Assembly (NCBI GenBank): GCA_900708905.1
Contig: CAADRB010000002.1
Location: forward strand, 2,331,830 to 2,395,829
Source of the DNA: Hymenolepis diminuta
Lineage: Eukaryota; Platyhelminthes; Cestoda; Cyclophyllidea; Hymenolepididae
Direction: 5' to 3'
Length of the DNA: 64,000 nt
The notes under the pieces were generated by a model. It had not been told where the DNA came from. It was given only the letters and a program-made list of their open reading frames with translations, and did no database searches. The stretch's first letter is position 1. The number at the start of each line of letters is the position of its first letter. Both the position numbers and the translations under genes were made by a program. This document shows positions 23,995-38,400 of this stretch, one piece after another.

Positions 23995-26861
23995 ACGCCC
24001 TTATTTTTTTATGAAAAATGCTGTTATATCTTCTATTTTGTTGACAGTGAGAGTTTGTTCAATTCGATAGTTGTATTTACAATGGCTTCGCTTTCGCCTC
24101 TGTTTAAGAGTTTTTTCATTCGCAAATAATGAGTATTTGTAAATAAACAGTGAATTTCTTCGTATATTTGTTGCGTAGAATCCCTTTCCTTGAATTGCGG
24201 TTTTTGTCTATTACTCTAACAATTTTAATTGGTAGCGGTTCGCAAGGAAGCGTAGATCTGTTTCATTTTTAGTAGCTCTTGCAAGAATTTATTAGGGGGA
24301 CGTACCCAATATTGCGGGATACAAGTGCCCGAACGTAAATAGTGGGGGAGAGGAGGGAACACGGCTTTTTCAGAAGTTTTTCGTGTCGTTGGCCGCGTAT
24401 TTGGGCTCCTCTAATATCACATTGGTTAGCTCGCCTTCTGTGCTGAGAGGAGTCGGTTCATAAAGAAGTATAACATGATTGATTGGCTAAATGAAACAGT
24501 TTTTCCGACAGACTGGTGGGATGAAGTGCAGGCAAGGCTTCGTATAGTACATAGGACTAGGGGTTTGATAGCCGATGTTCATCTGGTGATACAAATTTCC
24601 AGAACTGATTATCTGAGAGAAAATAGTGTTTCTAAGCAAGGACATTAGAGTACTGAAATCTATAAGAAAATATGCAATGAAGATAAGACTACGTTAAACC
24701 ATCTTATAAAACTTTCTGAAGATTAGAAAGTTCCCTTAAATATCAGAGGATCAGACATTTAGAAGAGAGCAAATATGTAGTGTATATGGACTCATTATGC
24801 ATGAACGAGAATAATAATACATGAAAGGTCGATCGAACAAGTTAAATGTTTACCGACCATTTTCCGCTTGATATTGCAAACAAAAAATATTACATGACAA
24901 CTGGTAAAAGGACTCTTGTGCACACATAATTTTTGTGATGGCATAAAGTATCGAGTGCATTGATAATGAGGAATATGGGGAATCTCGCTGGCCAACGGGG
25001 ATACACTTGTCAACACACAAACCGCCATTGATGTATAGTGGACCAGTGAGAAGCTACGATCAGAGATATGCACAATCACAATCCCATGCAACTGGAAACG
25101 GAAGCAGTCATTGAAGCAAGATAGTCGCTTTCCTTCAATTTTGTGTCCTTTGGATGTTTATTGGTCCATTTATTCTTACTCCGAGAGACCTTCATACCTT
25201 TCATTTTATCTTGTGCTGCCTACAATATATCCTATAATAAACCCTCATTTAGACCACCCTTCTTACAATGGCCTCAATACAAACGTTGATTTTAGCACAC
25301 CAGCTGGTTCATGCCAGCGTTCTGCTCGGTTGCCACCCAACGGTCACATGGTTAGATGTCACCGTTAATCAAAAAATTTCCTCACGAATATTGTGGGATT
25401 TGATATATACATATATTGTAAATTCATTTTACATTCTTCCAATCCAGTTGTTAATAAATTAATTTTAAATCAGTATTTCGATATATCATTCATGGCACCC
25501 TATCTTCAGGTTTTAGTAGAGATTTCACATTGCAATTCACTGTCCGTATTTCACCGATATTGTAATGTCTCTTTCCAAAAGTTCATATCTAGTTCAGAGT
25601 AGGTATCTTAATCGTTATTGGGGCTTGGTAATAAAAATTAGATCCTGCCAAATAGCCAAGCTGAAAAAGTGGCACTGTCGCAGGATGAGCAATTCACATC
25701 TTGGGTGGTCTCACAGGACATTATCAGCCGAATATATGGGCAGTTAGTCTAGACGAAATCTCCATTGATCCAGAACTTAAATTGAACTTCAAACGTTGAC
25801 GATATTATTCATTAGAGCAACGAAGCATTTGTAATAACTGTACTTCTGCCTTCTCCCTCTGGGTTTGATCTCGATCATTCTTTTCTATCTTACACTTTCT
25901 TGTTTAAGAACACATAGTGAAGAAAATGTATACTTGCTTGACTGCTCTCCAGTTACAAAGTTGAGATAGACCCTATCACTCAATCTTACAAACTTAACAG
26001 TTAAAGTTTACGATTTCCTCTTCACCAACCCCCTGTTCCCGGATTACGGAATAAACAATCACAAAAATACGTCCGATTACAAACCTTCCTTCTGAAAAAA
26101 CTGGTAGCCTTGACAATTAACTTCAAACAGATCTTAACAATTATTAATCATTGAGATTCTAAGAACAAAATTGTAATGATCGCTATTCAAACCAAATAAA
26201 ATTAGAGCATTTCAGGATCGATATCTAAGAAAGTAACTCACTTCATAATATTGTAATGTTCAATATTATCAGAAATATCTCTTCCCGTCCAACATGGAGC
26301 CTTGATACAAAATTGTTCAATCTATTTTTTTTATCAAATGGACTTAATTATGATATACATATACAAAAATACGAAAAACATTTTCGCTGCCTCAATCAAG
26401 TGTAAAGTAAAAACCGATTTAAGTTATTTTCAAACGATTTTTATTATCCCTAAATCCAACTTTGAAAATCAGGTCACTTCTTGCAAATGCCTAATTTTGA
26501 CGAATCACAAACGACTGGTCGAACGCGTGTCTAAATATTTAGAAAAATCAATTGGGTCCCTTTGTAACGATAACGTAACAGGTGTCCATAATCGTGCCAC
26601 TAAGGAATTACTCTCCACCCGCCACTCTTCATGTTGAGACACCACTAATGGGATTCGAGTGACAAATGTATATATTTATTAGTCTAGTGGTCAATAAATA
26701 CAGATAGCAGCCCGTCCAACCTGTTTTTGAATATGTACAGCTAATTCAACACTTTTCTACGTCATATCAGATCCAAAACTTGAAACTACCAAATTGAGAA
26801 AATAATCACCCGGCAAAATATAAAAAACGGTAATTTATTGATCAGAAAAGAAGGGTACCAA
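23995..26861. other. Intergenic region between FKBP and KICS2 genes
   Basis: Both flanking genes end here (convergent). No conserved domain found. One short plus-strand frame (24475-24648) has an unforced composition and is listed separately. Frames at 24795-25747 look like chance. Confidence 0.5.
24475..24648 (+). CDS. Possible 57-residue ORF of unknown function
   Basis: ATG to TAG, beginning MIDWLNETVFPTDWWDEV. Three Trp residues in 16 and an even codon mix are unlike the AT-driven frames around it. It has no recognised domain, no signal peptide and no clear splice sites; it could equally be a fragment of an old element or chance. Confidence 0.2.
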   Translation: MIDWLNETVFPTDWWDEVQARLRIVHRTRGLIADVHLVIQISRTDYLRENSVSKQGH

Positions 26862-29800
26862 TTACCCACGTGACTGAAGTCCTCGAGCCACATCAATAAT
26901 CTGAGTAGAATCACAAATCCGATTGATAAAATCGCGTATATGACTGTTTTCTACAAGAGCACCATGCTCATCTTCAACCGCAACTGCCATGTAGTATCGT
27001 TTCTCCAGTTTCTGCAAAAAGAAGGTCTTTCCCAACTGGGCTTCAAATTGGCCCACAATTAGACGTGGGGGTTTCCAAGAGGTTACAGTGAGAAGGGAGT
27101 GCAAAGTCCGCACTATCACCCAATAGTCCTTCTTAGGCACTGCATTCGATTTAGTCTATACGCGAAAAAATAGATCAGGAGGAAACACAACTTACTGGTG
27201 GATATGTAAAGATGCAGGGAATTGTGATGGAACTCTTTACATACATTCCTGCAGCACCAGGAGGAACATAACTATGTCCGAGATATTCAAAATCTTGGAG
27301 ACAGGCATCGAAGAAAATTGATACACTGGAACCCTCGTGCTGCTTTACGAACTCCTGAATTCTGAAGGAAACAGTAAAAATAGAGTTATTCTGCCTTTTA
27401 ATCTGGCCTGGGTTATACCAGTAGCGATATGCCTTTACATTAATGGCAATACAGGTGTACATATTAGCTTTATCAAAACTGTAATCCCAGAAAAATCCCT
27501 CTACGTCCGCAGTGCCCTTTACAAATCCAAGTATGAAATAGAGAACGAAAGAGAGATAGTTATTAAGAGACAACATAATTAGAAATATTTTTGTCCAAGA
27601 ATTTCGGTTAATAAGCAGAGGAGTTTTCTTGCTGTCACGTTAGGTGAGCTGAGAAAACTGTTACTGAACAAGTGAACATCTTAGTTTTAGGTACCCTTTT
27701 CAACTCGAAGGTTGGAAATAACGGCCAGTATAGGTGACCTGTCAAAAAGAGATGAGAAATCCAGCAACCTCATCTTAGTAAACAGAAAAATTTGAATGAA
27801 TAGGGAACACCCAGACCAGTAACAACGGAGATGCCAGTCTAAATTAGAACACCATCCGCGATTTTTATGGACTCACTAAAACAGTGAGCTAATTACAAAT
27901 AAGGAGAACAGCAGACTCACAGACTAATAAGTTGTGTTATGTCTTATCACTTAAACATACATGTTGCTAATTAATCATTCAATTCATTTGCCTCATTTTC
28001 CTAATCTCATTAATAATTTACATTCTATCAGAGCAACCGTTTATTATCACTCAATTACCTTGACAATTACAGCAGTAAAGCATCACTTACCGTAATACAA
28101 TATGGGGGTTCTCCTTAGTCAGATTATGCTGTACATCGATGGGTTTGATTGCTATAGGGTGGAAAAGTGTGTACCAGTAGAGAGTAAATTTCGCTAACAA
28201 TAAGGAGTGGAACTCTCGAAGCCAATTCATGAATGGAGTCGGTGCTTCAATAACCTGTAAATAATTTAAAAAGTAATAGTATAAAATTTGCATTATCCAG
28301 TACAAGAGCAAACATACACGCATCCACATGAATCCCATTTCCATTTAGTTTATAGTACTTATTAAGACAGAATGAAAATGAATTATTTTTATGTATCAGA
28401 TCGAATGACATAAATGGCAACATTAAATTATAAAATTTGCCAATTTTTTGTAGTAACACCAAGTCAAACAGCAAGCCCCGCATATCTGAGATAAATTAAG
28501 TCACTCACATAAGTAAGACAATACAGAAATAGACAGGAATCCACTCGGACTCATTTGCCAATATATATATATATATATACCACTCATTCAAAAATGGAAA
28601 CTGATTGCCTGAAATTAATGATCTTCAAGTTTACCATCGGCGACTTCATAGATTTAATGCTGTTACTCTTGACTCTCTTAAAAATAAGGGTTGACATTTG
28701 TTCTTAGCAGCATCTTGTCATTTCGTGCATTTAGAATATCGTAGAACAAAACTACAAAGGGGAAAGTATCAAACTGTTCAAGAATAAAATCGATCGATAA
28801 AATCGAATAAAGGATCAATCGATCCTCCTTTGAGGGTACCGAATGTAATCATACATAGATAAGAAATACAAACGATCGGATAAGTAGAATAAGGAATGTA
28901 TCTCGGCATTCATTTATTCGAGATAACCACGAGATCAAGCCCAATTTCCAAATTTGTTCATTATGTTATTACGGTATGATAAACAGTCCTGCACACTAGT
29001 TATTGATGTACCGATAAAAGTTTATTTCAAATAACTGAATTTTTAAGCAGAAATAATTTATATTAAGGCAACTGGAGCTGATAACAGTCAAAAATACACA
29101 GAAATTTAAATGACAAATTGGAGACGTAACAATACTAACCATGTTATTTCGTGTTGAGTATTTATCCAATTTTATAGACAGAGATCGAAGGGAGAGAATA
29201 GAGTTTAGAAATTCCAAATTTGACAACTGGCATTGCAGCTTGAATAATCTTGCGAGAATTTCAATCTCTAAGCTAATAAATAAACAAAAATCACGTAGAT
29301 GAAATTTACCTGACCATTTTTACCAGCGGATCTGCGGCTGATTGTAGACTATTTACTGGGACGTCTAGCGCAAGAGTGTCTTCTAAAGCAGAGCTGAAAT
29401 TCTCCGCAGAAGAGCACATATCAATATCGGGATTTGAAACAATCGCAAAGCTGCACAATTGTTAAGAAAAAAGGAAACTTTATTGATATAGAAAAAAAAA
29501 GGTTCTGTAATCGATTAATGCATACAATGAAAGAAGCTTGCAGCGGATTTGACAGAAGTATTGAAGATACTCCAACAAAGAAGAAATTTGAGTTGGCAAA
29601 ACACCACTTAGAAGTCGTCTATAGGGATGGATCAGATCTTCGCATACCGAATGAACATGCGAGAACGCATCATATAAATGCTGATATAAATACCGTTAGG
29701 AGAAAAGCAGGGACACATACTTCTTGTCTATTGAAAACGGACTTTGAAGGAGCAAACTGAAGATTCTGATATCTGCGCTCATGTTGAAATGCAAAAATCA

Positions 29801-29988
29801 GTATATTTTTTAATGATGTTGTTGAGTCCCCATATTTAACGTTCATTGAGTCGGGAAAAGCATTCTAAGGTAATAAAACAAACGATAACTTCACAAACCA
29901 GAGATTCTTTAACTTTGTCTAGAGAACTGGAACAAAAAGCAAGCACATAACTAGTCAAACAGGGCATCAGATCAACCCCATAAGACAT
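26862..29988 (-). CDS. KICS2: KICSTOR complex subunit KICS2 (C12orf66) homologue
   Basis: Eight exons join with GT-AG borders and matching phases: 29899-29988, 29721-29864, 29526-29680, 29310-29450, 29140-29272, 28091-28254, 27196-27361 and 26862-27155, giving about 428 aa, close to the vertebrate length of about 445. In order it shows LTSYVLAFCSSSLDKVKESL, NLQFAPSKSVFNRQE, SSLLEYLQYFCQIR, LEIEILARLFKLQCQLS, FMNWLREFHSLLLAKFTLYW, FVKQHEGSSVSIFFDA, a YPP segment, and KTFFLQKLEKRYYMAVAVED near the end. Each corresponds in order to a block I recall from the C12orf66 family. KICSTOR (KPTN, ITFG2, KICS2, SZT2) holds GATOR1 on lysosomes and so restrains mTORC1 when nutrients are short. The long open frame at 27175-27576 minus extends into an intron and overstates the exon. 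Start ATG 29986-29988 is the first in frame with the family block. Confidence 0.85.
28561..28579. repeat. AT dinucleotide microsatellite
   Basis: About nine uninterrupted AT units inside the 885-bp fifth intron of the KICS2 gene. Confidence 0.9.
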
Positions 29989-31813
29989 CTTACACGGACC
30001 ACCCACAACAGCAGACTTTAGTCCCGTTTGAAAATGAGCATTCACGCTAGTACAATTAAAGTAGTTATCGCTTTTTTCAAATGTAAGAATAATTCATTTA
30101 CAATTTTAAATACCTTTTGGATAATGGCCACAATTGGTATGTGGCCAATTTTACAAGGTGATGTAAGCGAATTTATTGCATCTATAATTCCACTACAATT
30201 CATCAATATTGATATAATCAATTCATCAAATTGATTATATCAAGTGATAAGCATTCATAAATAATTATATAAACTGGAAGTCAAAAGGCAGTAATGTTTC
30301 CATTGAAGCAGTTTTAGGTTGTCTGAGATCCCTTTGAACTGACATGCTGATGTTGAATAAGCAGAAGTATAATATAAATTATTTTAAGTATCATCAGCAG
30401 GTTGGTTCCAGAAATTTCGGGATGCTATAAAGTGACAGTGGTAGAACTTCTACTCTTGTTGATAAGGCGATCATTTAAATCTGATCTTTATTTTATCAGA
30501 TAAATGAAAAAATTTGACGGCTATGACATTGCATACGATTCATCTCCCCACGTCAGCTAGAACCTAAAATTTCCTCTTCTATTCCAAACTCTTGAATATT
30601 CAGTGTTGATTGCGAGTATTGTTTTGCGTCTCCTCAGCTTTGTGTAACTCAATATCGTCACTGTAGATCTAATCATTCATTTATATGATTAATTTTCTGT
30701 GCACCTGCACACTTTGAATCGGATTTTACTTTTCGGTGGAAAAAGCTGATATGAAGTTCTTTATTCCATAGTGTTCTAGCTTTGCTGTTACCACTGTCGA
30801 TTCTGCAGACTACGGCTGTCTTTGAAGAGACTCTAAGAGGTTCCAAGAATGTCTTCACAATATTGTCGAATCACAGCAAATGCTAAAGTATCATTGTCAC
30901 CTTCTGTGCTATTGCTCAAGAATATAAACCTCAAATTGTGTATTCTGAGCAAAAATCAATAAATCATTTGCCTTATTCAAAATTCCTCTTTCGTTCCCTA
31001 CCCGCAAAGCTCAGGTAGAGGTAATAAAAGTTAACATCTACCTATGTGCCAGACTTGGAGGCGCAATTGCAAATGAACAACTGATTCCTTCACCTCGCAG
31101 CAATATGAGAACTATTTGCTACCTAGATGAATAATCTGAAACAATTGCAGTGGTTCAACATATTGAATTTCACATGCCCCACCTCCTCTTGGAAGAACTG
31201 ATTTGAAATGAAATGTTGAATCTCATGTTGATGAGATAAATTCTTGGTTCGCAATCGTTATAGGTACAATTATTTATTACCTAAATGTAATTATCGAAAA
31301 ATGGAAAACACCATACATATGTCATTTCATTTTTAGCAGAACCAAATACGTGTCAAAGAAGAAATTTTAACATGATATCTGACCATCTTACTGTTCCTCC
31401 TTACGCCCGACTTACTTGGACCATTTGTTATTAAAGAGAATCCTTATTCTCCAAGCCCATCATGGTATCAATAACATTTCCGTATTAATTAAACAATGGA
31501 GTATTAATATCAGTATCTATTTATCATAAGGATGTACTCGAGATGCAGCAATCTCGTGTATATATCAGGAATAATAAATCAAATTAATTAATTCTAAAGC
31601 ATTTGTCACGATCATTTCAAATCGAAAATTCCAAACAAAAAATATTCCAAAAATCGCATTTTGATTTAAGCTTTCAAATTATTAGAATTTTGTAGATTTT
31701 CTTCAGATCAGTAAAGTAACTTTTTGACAATATTAATTTATTAAAAAATTCTTCCAAGGACTCAAATGGATTATGCACAAATTAGCTTATCTTAACAGTT
31801 GTGGGTTCTCGCA
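29989..31813. other. Intergenic region between divergent KICS2 and MRPS18C genes
   Basis: Carries the presumed promoters of both genes. No domain-bearing frame, RNA gene or repeat copy recognised. Confidence 0.5.
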
Positions 31814-32288
31814 ATGCTTGGGGCACATTTTGGTATTAGGAGTTTTTTTTTATCTGGTTGGAGACTTTTATCAACAGAAGCTTCCAAATGTTCTGACATG
31901 GTAAAATACTTTTTAGTTTCTTTTATTTTCCTTAGCCTGTCGACATGCCAAATCCATACAAAAATAAACCACGTCAATGCTTTATCTGTAAAAATAATAT
32001 TGAGTTGGATTACAAAGTAAGTGGTATTCGTTCATGTATGAATTTTAAGAACGTTCAACTTTTATCTCAGTTTGTATCCCCGTACACTGGTCGAGTTTAT
32101 GGTCGACATATTACCGGTCTTTGCATCCCAATGCAAAAGCGCGTTTCATGTCTTATTGAAAGGGCTCGCAAGTTCGGTATGATCAGTTCCTTTTTTAATT
32201 AACTTTGCTAGGTTTTATGGCCCATGAAATGAAAGAAACGGTCTTCTTTGATGACCCTAATATTCTTCAAAACAAACGTCCGACCTAA
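31814..32288 (+). CDS. MRPS18C: Mitochondrial small ribosomal subunit protein bS18 (S18C)
   Basis: Four exons: 31814-31900, 31936-32016, 32050-32176 and 32212-32288; introns of 35, 33 and 35 bp; 123 aa. The first 25 residues (MLGAHFGIRSFFLSGWRLLS) are rich in Arg and Ser with no acids, as in a mitochondrial targeting peptide. The core PNPYKNKPRQCFICK, the segment NVQLLSQFVSPYTGRVYGRH and ITGLC are the bS18 signature. It is a structural protein of the mitoribosomal small subunit. An earlier in-frame TTG exists, but 31814 is the first ATG. It converges with the ALAS gene, 147 bp between stop codons. Confidence 0.93.
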
Positions 32289-32435
32289 ATACTCTCGACT
32301 TTTGTTGCTTGACGAAAGGATGTACATATTTTGTAGAATATAACCCATTTATTTTCCCTTTAGAGCAAAGATCTTTAGAATATAAACAATCAATGTAATG
32401 CATTAATTTTAATGAGAAACCGGCTAAGATTTCAT

Positions 32436-35400
32436 TTAATGCTCCAGGGGTAATTTGTGCGATTTCCAGACCTTCACAAGCGCATCCACAAGATGATCAG
32501 TCATTTCATCAGTGTGAAAAGGCGATGGCGCCAGACGAAGCCTTTCAGTTCCCTTGGCCACTGTCGGGTAATTTATTGACTGTAGGTATATCTGGTGGTT
32601 GCTTAGAAGCTTCTCTGAGATACTCGAGCATATGTCGGGGTTTCCAACCTTAAAGAAAAGTAAGAGCAAAATGTAGCGAAATTCACAAATAGAGTGAGGA
32701 AGAACATGCCTTCTGTCCCATTACTGAAATCCTAAATCCAGTATTAATAACGCCTAATTAGGTCTGAGAAAAACACTTGGGCGTTGTGTCGCTGGCTCTT
32801 GGTCAGTACGATTAGCTATTCATATGACTAGGTTAGAGATCGTGACAGCAAGTATGCACGTTGACTTTTGGCCCGACAATGCACCGGTCGTAAGCTTATG
32901 CCTCCATGTTTCGGTATTTATCCATCTACTTATTTATCGAATTTTATAATCGTCAACTCACAGATAATCATCTCTTTATCTTCATGAACGTTGAAATTAT
33001 TTTGTTGCAGTTAGGGTAACAGCTTACGGCTGACAACTAACAGCAACAACAGTCACCAATTTGTAGCTGTTTGAGCAAGAGCTAGCAACATTTATGAGGC
33101 AGAACATCAAGGGTTGGTTAGACAAAAATGTATTGAACGAACCGCAACAAAGGATTCAAGAGGGAAAGAGCTGAGGAACGAAGGCAGCGTAAGAATGGGT
33201 GTGTGACACGCGTATGTCTGTGTGGGAATGTAAAAGTAGTCACTTGGGTTAGGATGCACGTGAGGCCTTAAACGCAGTGTGTTTCTAATAAAACGGAACG
33301 GTTATGGGAAGGGAGGTAGCATGAACAGGTGGAATGGTTCCGGACATCGCCGTGGGGAAACTGAACCTTTGCAACGCTCCTTCAAAGACTACTTAATTAG
33401 CTTATTCCGATAGATAATATAAACCACTTGAGGACACAATGGTTGTTCACAGGGAGCTTGAGGTTACAGTAGGGTCGATCACCTCAAGCACCACTGCGAG
33501 GTCTGGATAATCAGGCCTCAGTGATTAGTGATGAAATAGATAAAAATCTAGGGGACGCATAGAGATTCCCCAATCTGGTTGCTTTTATCATTTCTATAAT
33601 TGGCTTCTTCATTGTCATATCTATTCCACCTTAATCCGTACGATTATTTCACTCTTACCTACTTTCATCTCCGTGTAGCATGCAATATACCGCTTATCAA
33701 TTTATTTCGATCATGTAGATTTATACCTTCCAATTGACCATTTTTGAGTGGCTTGGGAATTCTATCTCTCCAATATAATTATTTACCCACATCCCCTATC
33801 CCCTTTATGTCTGTCGGGATTTCAAATTAATCAATTTTAGAACGATAAAGACCCGTTGACTGGAGTTATCAACTACCATGGGGTCTAATGAATATCGTAT
33901 TGGTTAATCTTTCTGTCCACTAGATATGACCGTCTATGAAGACGCATACAAGGCACTTTATATAATTATTAATTACTCTCCTATCCATTAAACACATACT
34001 CTTAGATAACAGTTCCACGCATACATTTTCTTGCTTTTCTTAATTTACTTATCATGAATAGAGCACCTCTAGAAAATACATACGTCCAATCGTATCATTT
34101 ATAGCTTGTTTGAATAGTAACTTAAGTTCTCTAAGCCACCATTTTTGGGTTTTAGTGAGTCTTTATAAACTTACAAGAATGGGTATGATATGAGATTGTA
34201 AATCGGGTGCTGGAAAACCAGCTTCCTGCAGACGTCTTCTCACGATGGAAACACGTCGGCGCTGTTCTTCACGCAACTGGCGTCCTTCATTCGACTTAAG
34301 AATAGCGATGCTGGTTCGAGCAGCAGCTAAAACAGGCGGTGGGAGGGAAGTGGTGAAGATCAGCCCTCCAGCATAGGAACGTACCATGTCCACGAGAGCC
34401 CTATCCCCGACTAAGTAACCACCGATACTTGCAAAAGCCTAGGGAAAGAGAATAGCTATATTTTATATCTTGCCATTGACAAAGCCTAAGAAAAACCGTA
34501 CTCATTAATAGTAGAATCTGATTATAACATTCTACCATGTTCTGTACTGTCCTAATTGTTATGAACATTAGCCGAAAAGCCATGCAAACCTTCTCAGCTT
34601 ACCTGTTTATCCTAATCCAGGTTCCACTCCGTCTATGTTGTTGCTTATTTCCTTTCCTATCAATTCCCCTCCCTACTCTTTCCCTTTCTCATTACCCTAC
34701 ATTTATCCAAATACTCCCGTGGTCTAATTCAACTCCTAATTTTCTGATTTTGAAAAGGGCGTTGTATCCTGTAAGTCTTTAGAAAGGGAATAGTTTTAAA
34801 CATGTCTTGATCGAATTCATAAAGTGGTGTCACTATCGGGATATTACTGTAAGTCAAATTGTTAAAGCATCAGATATGCATGCAATTAATTCGATTGGCC
34901 TTAACGCTATTAAGAATCAGACAGATTTGGGTCAAAGGAATAACTGCTCCAGGGTTTTGCAACCGAATGGCCAAAGGAAACGTCATAGTTAAAATAATTG
35001 TGATTTAAACTAGTCCAAATTGCACTTACTCCTGAATCTTTTTTATCCTTACTGTAATTTTCATTGATAAACAATAAACTGGGCATGCAGATTAACATAA
35101 CTAATAGGAATTACTGAATTATGATCCATCAGCAAAATAAAGATTATTGACTCTACAATACCTTTCCGAGTGTTCCCGTGATAGCATCAATACGATGCAT
35201 ACATCCTCTTTCCTCCGCTACACCAGCACCTCGATCACCGTAGAGACCAACAGCATGAACTTCATCCACAAAACTCAGGGCATTGTGCTTCTCACATACA
35301 TCCAGAAATTCTTCAATCGGGCCTATGCTACCTGAATTAAGAAAATAGTAGGCTGAAATGATATATTTCCTACTTAACATATTTAAGTAGATTAATACTG

Positions 35401-38400
35401 ACCATTCATTGAGTGCACAGTTTCACATGCAGCCAGCTTTGGTGCATCAAGTGATGACTTGGTGGTCATTAACTCATCCAACTTAGTGATCTCACTTTCA
35501 GGATAGATGAATTTTGGAGCGCGGCTTGTGCGAATACCATGGATGATGGAGGCGTGATTACCAGCATCGGAAAAGATTTTGAGACCGGGAATCAGTGTGC
35601 CGAGAGTGTAGAGAACGGCTTCATTGGCTACAAAACAGGAGGTGAAGAGAAGGCCAGCCTCCTTGTTGTGCAGATCAGCCAGTTCGTGTTCCAGAGCTTC
35701 GTGAAGAAGTGTGTTGCCCGAAATATTTCGAGTTCCACCTGAGCCTACACCGAAGCGTTCTATTGCTTTCCTGTAAAAGTACAGAATGGAGAATTGCAAA
35801 TGTTCATATTCATAAAAGAACATTTAATAATAACTACAAACTAAGAGCAGATGGTTTCCTATGCATAATCTTTAGAATAACTAATAATACACTCCTTCTT
35901 TTATAGATATGTTCAAGATGGAATAATTGCTGTCAAGTGAATGTAACAAGTAACAAGAAGGTTAAACGAAATAAGTAACCAATAAGACTTGAGTTAAGAT
36001 GAAAAGAGATTCTCCCAATTTTCTTAACACCGAAGCTACGAATTCCTTAAAGCCATATAATGTTTGCCGAAACTTTTTCATTTGTGCTCTGTCTACACGG
36101 AAGAATAAACTTTATCAACAAAGTCATTATCAACGACTAACTTCATTCGTTATAGCACAATAGCCTTTCTGGACTTATCATAACCTTAAATAAAAAAGAA
36201 CAAAAGTTCAAAATTGCAATGTCTATCCTCCCATTTTTTTTAATAATAGAAAACTTCCAAGTTATGTCACAGAAAAGGAAATTTAAACGAAAAATAGAAA
36301 CAGAATGAATATATTCGGGCAGAGATAAGTCGATCTTAAACATTTTTAATTTTTTGTAAAAGTATCAGGTTCTTTTATTTAGAATTATTTAAATCCAAAC
36401 TAGTAAGAGTTCAGACTTGCGATCTGATTAAATCAATAATCCTATGGAGTGGGAGTTTGGCTGACAATGAAATCAGACTGTCTAATTTCTTTGCCTGAAA
36501 CAAGGTTAGTCCCAAACAGCTCAGAAAAATTCTCTATTCATGATAAGAACTTAACTGTCATAAGGCCTAAGAGGAGCTATTTGTAGTAACTGCTATCCTT
36601 CTCTATAAATGTCATTCCCATTACTAATATTAATGAAAAAACTCAATCAATCTCTTAATTGAATTTATAATTACATCACTCCCCATCTTAGTGCTTCTAC
36701 TTTTATCCGGCATAGAATAATTTTAATATACACAATGACATTCATCACATCATTCCATATATAAATATAATCGTATGTTTTATTTATTCTATCCTTGACA
36801 TTGTATACAAATTTTTGTCCCATTGGTATACAACTACGTTATATACCTTTTAGCTAATTCTTTGCAAGAAATGATGACAATACCGTCCTTAAGCAGACAC
36901 AAATAAAAAAGATCGGTCACACTCACCAATGGGTGTGTACTGATAGTCATCGATCTCGTGATCTCAGCCTTCAAAGATGAGCGCATTAACCACTGTACGA
37001 ACGGCGCAGTATTCTCCCAAAGATTTCTCAAAGAAGTTACAGAACTTAAATTTTTAATCTACTAAGGTCTTAAGAACAAAGAGTAATCAATAAAAACTTC
37101 AAAAATAAATAAATATCGTTAGTCCACAGAACTGGCATCTTCGAGTTTTTCATTCTCCTTCCTTATGTTAGTGTAATATTAGTAATTATATCGCCCTATT
37201 TAACACGTGTCCTTCTAGTGAGCATTAACGGATCAATTAAACTTAGAAATTTACCTAGCACTTTCTCGCACCATAGGATGACGGCTCATCCCGAGATAAT
37301 CATTCGAACACCACACATTGATAATCTGACGTGTTCCAGTGGAAAAGTCCTCTGCAAAAGGATAATGCTCGGCATCGCGAAGAATCTGACGGAAAACTCG
37401 ATAGGTCGATGTGGAGCGCTTCTTCTCAATCTGTTCTTCAAAGAAGGCATTGTAATTAAAACTGCCTGGAGAGCAATTGACTAGAGAAGGGCGAGGGGGT
37501 ACAGTGGATTTGCAGGGATACAGGGCACAGGCAGCAGGTGTAGATGAACCTATAGAAAGCAGCAATATACAAATAGTTGAAAATAGATTCAGATAAGCTA
37601 AATCCATCTTTTTGGGTCGATTTTTATCGATTTGTCTCTCATTTTACACTATTCACTTTTACCAATTAGCCGAACCGACTTCCACCGTAATTACCTTTGA
37701 ATATCCAATTCCCCTTTGCCTAATGATCTTGAATTCATAAGCATCTTTTCTCTTCGTTTTCATTGGTCTGTTAACAGTAGATCGACCACTTTCAACATAT
37801 CTTTAAAATCACTTTCTTGTGTTTACAACGTTATTTGGCGGGACTTGGTAAAAATCCATTTAAATTACCCTCTCAATGGTGAAATTGGTAAATTTTACTT
37901 AAATGCTGCTAAACGGTCAATACAATCCGGTCAAATATGATTTGGGAAGTACCGAATCTTAAAAGGTAATATTTTATGCAATTCTTAGGCGCATTGGATG
38001 AGGATTGTATGATTCGCCTTACATTCTGATGAGAAAATTATTTTCTTTCAATCCCCCTTCTCCTTTGTTAAACAGGAGCAATCGGTATCGTTAGCTATTG
38101 ATTAGTATAGATGAATACCAAACTAGTGACTCTAAAGGAAGCAGACATGAATGATGTTGGAATAAAATACACAAAGCTTTCAAGATTCAAAAGACATCAA
38201 CGTAGTGAAACATAATATAAAACTATGCCGAAAATCTGCAGACTTAGAAGAATGATTAAAAATATATAAGTTAAGGATGCTAAATGCACTTTACGTAAAA
38301 TACACCAAAACATTACAAAATCAAGGATTCAATACACTACTATAACTTTGAATATCTTCCAGCATGTAAAAAAGAGAAAGGAATGAAATTGAGAAGTACG

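Noticed and set aside
27362..28090. N-terminal part of the minus open frame 27175-27576 as coding
   Set aside because: It is intron sequence; the phase-correct exon starts at 27361, and the upstream part has no family similarity.
28247..28483. Minus frame GLLFDLVLLQKIGKFYNLM as a KICS2 exon
   Set aside because: Exons 29140-29272 and 28091-28254 join directly in phase 0 and match the family without it.
29451..29525. Apparent frameshift at a nine-base homopolymer in KICS2
   Set aside because: An upstream gtatgc donor at 29525 and the acceptor at 29451 give a 75-bp intron that removes the run and keeps both phase and the family alignment.
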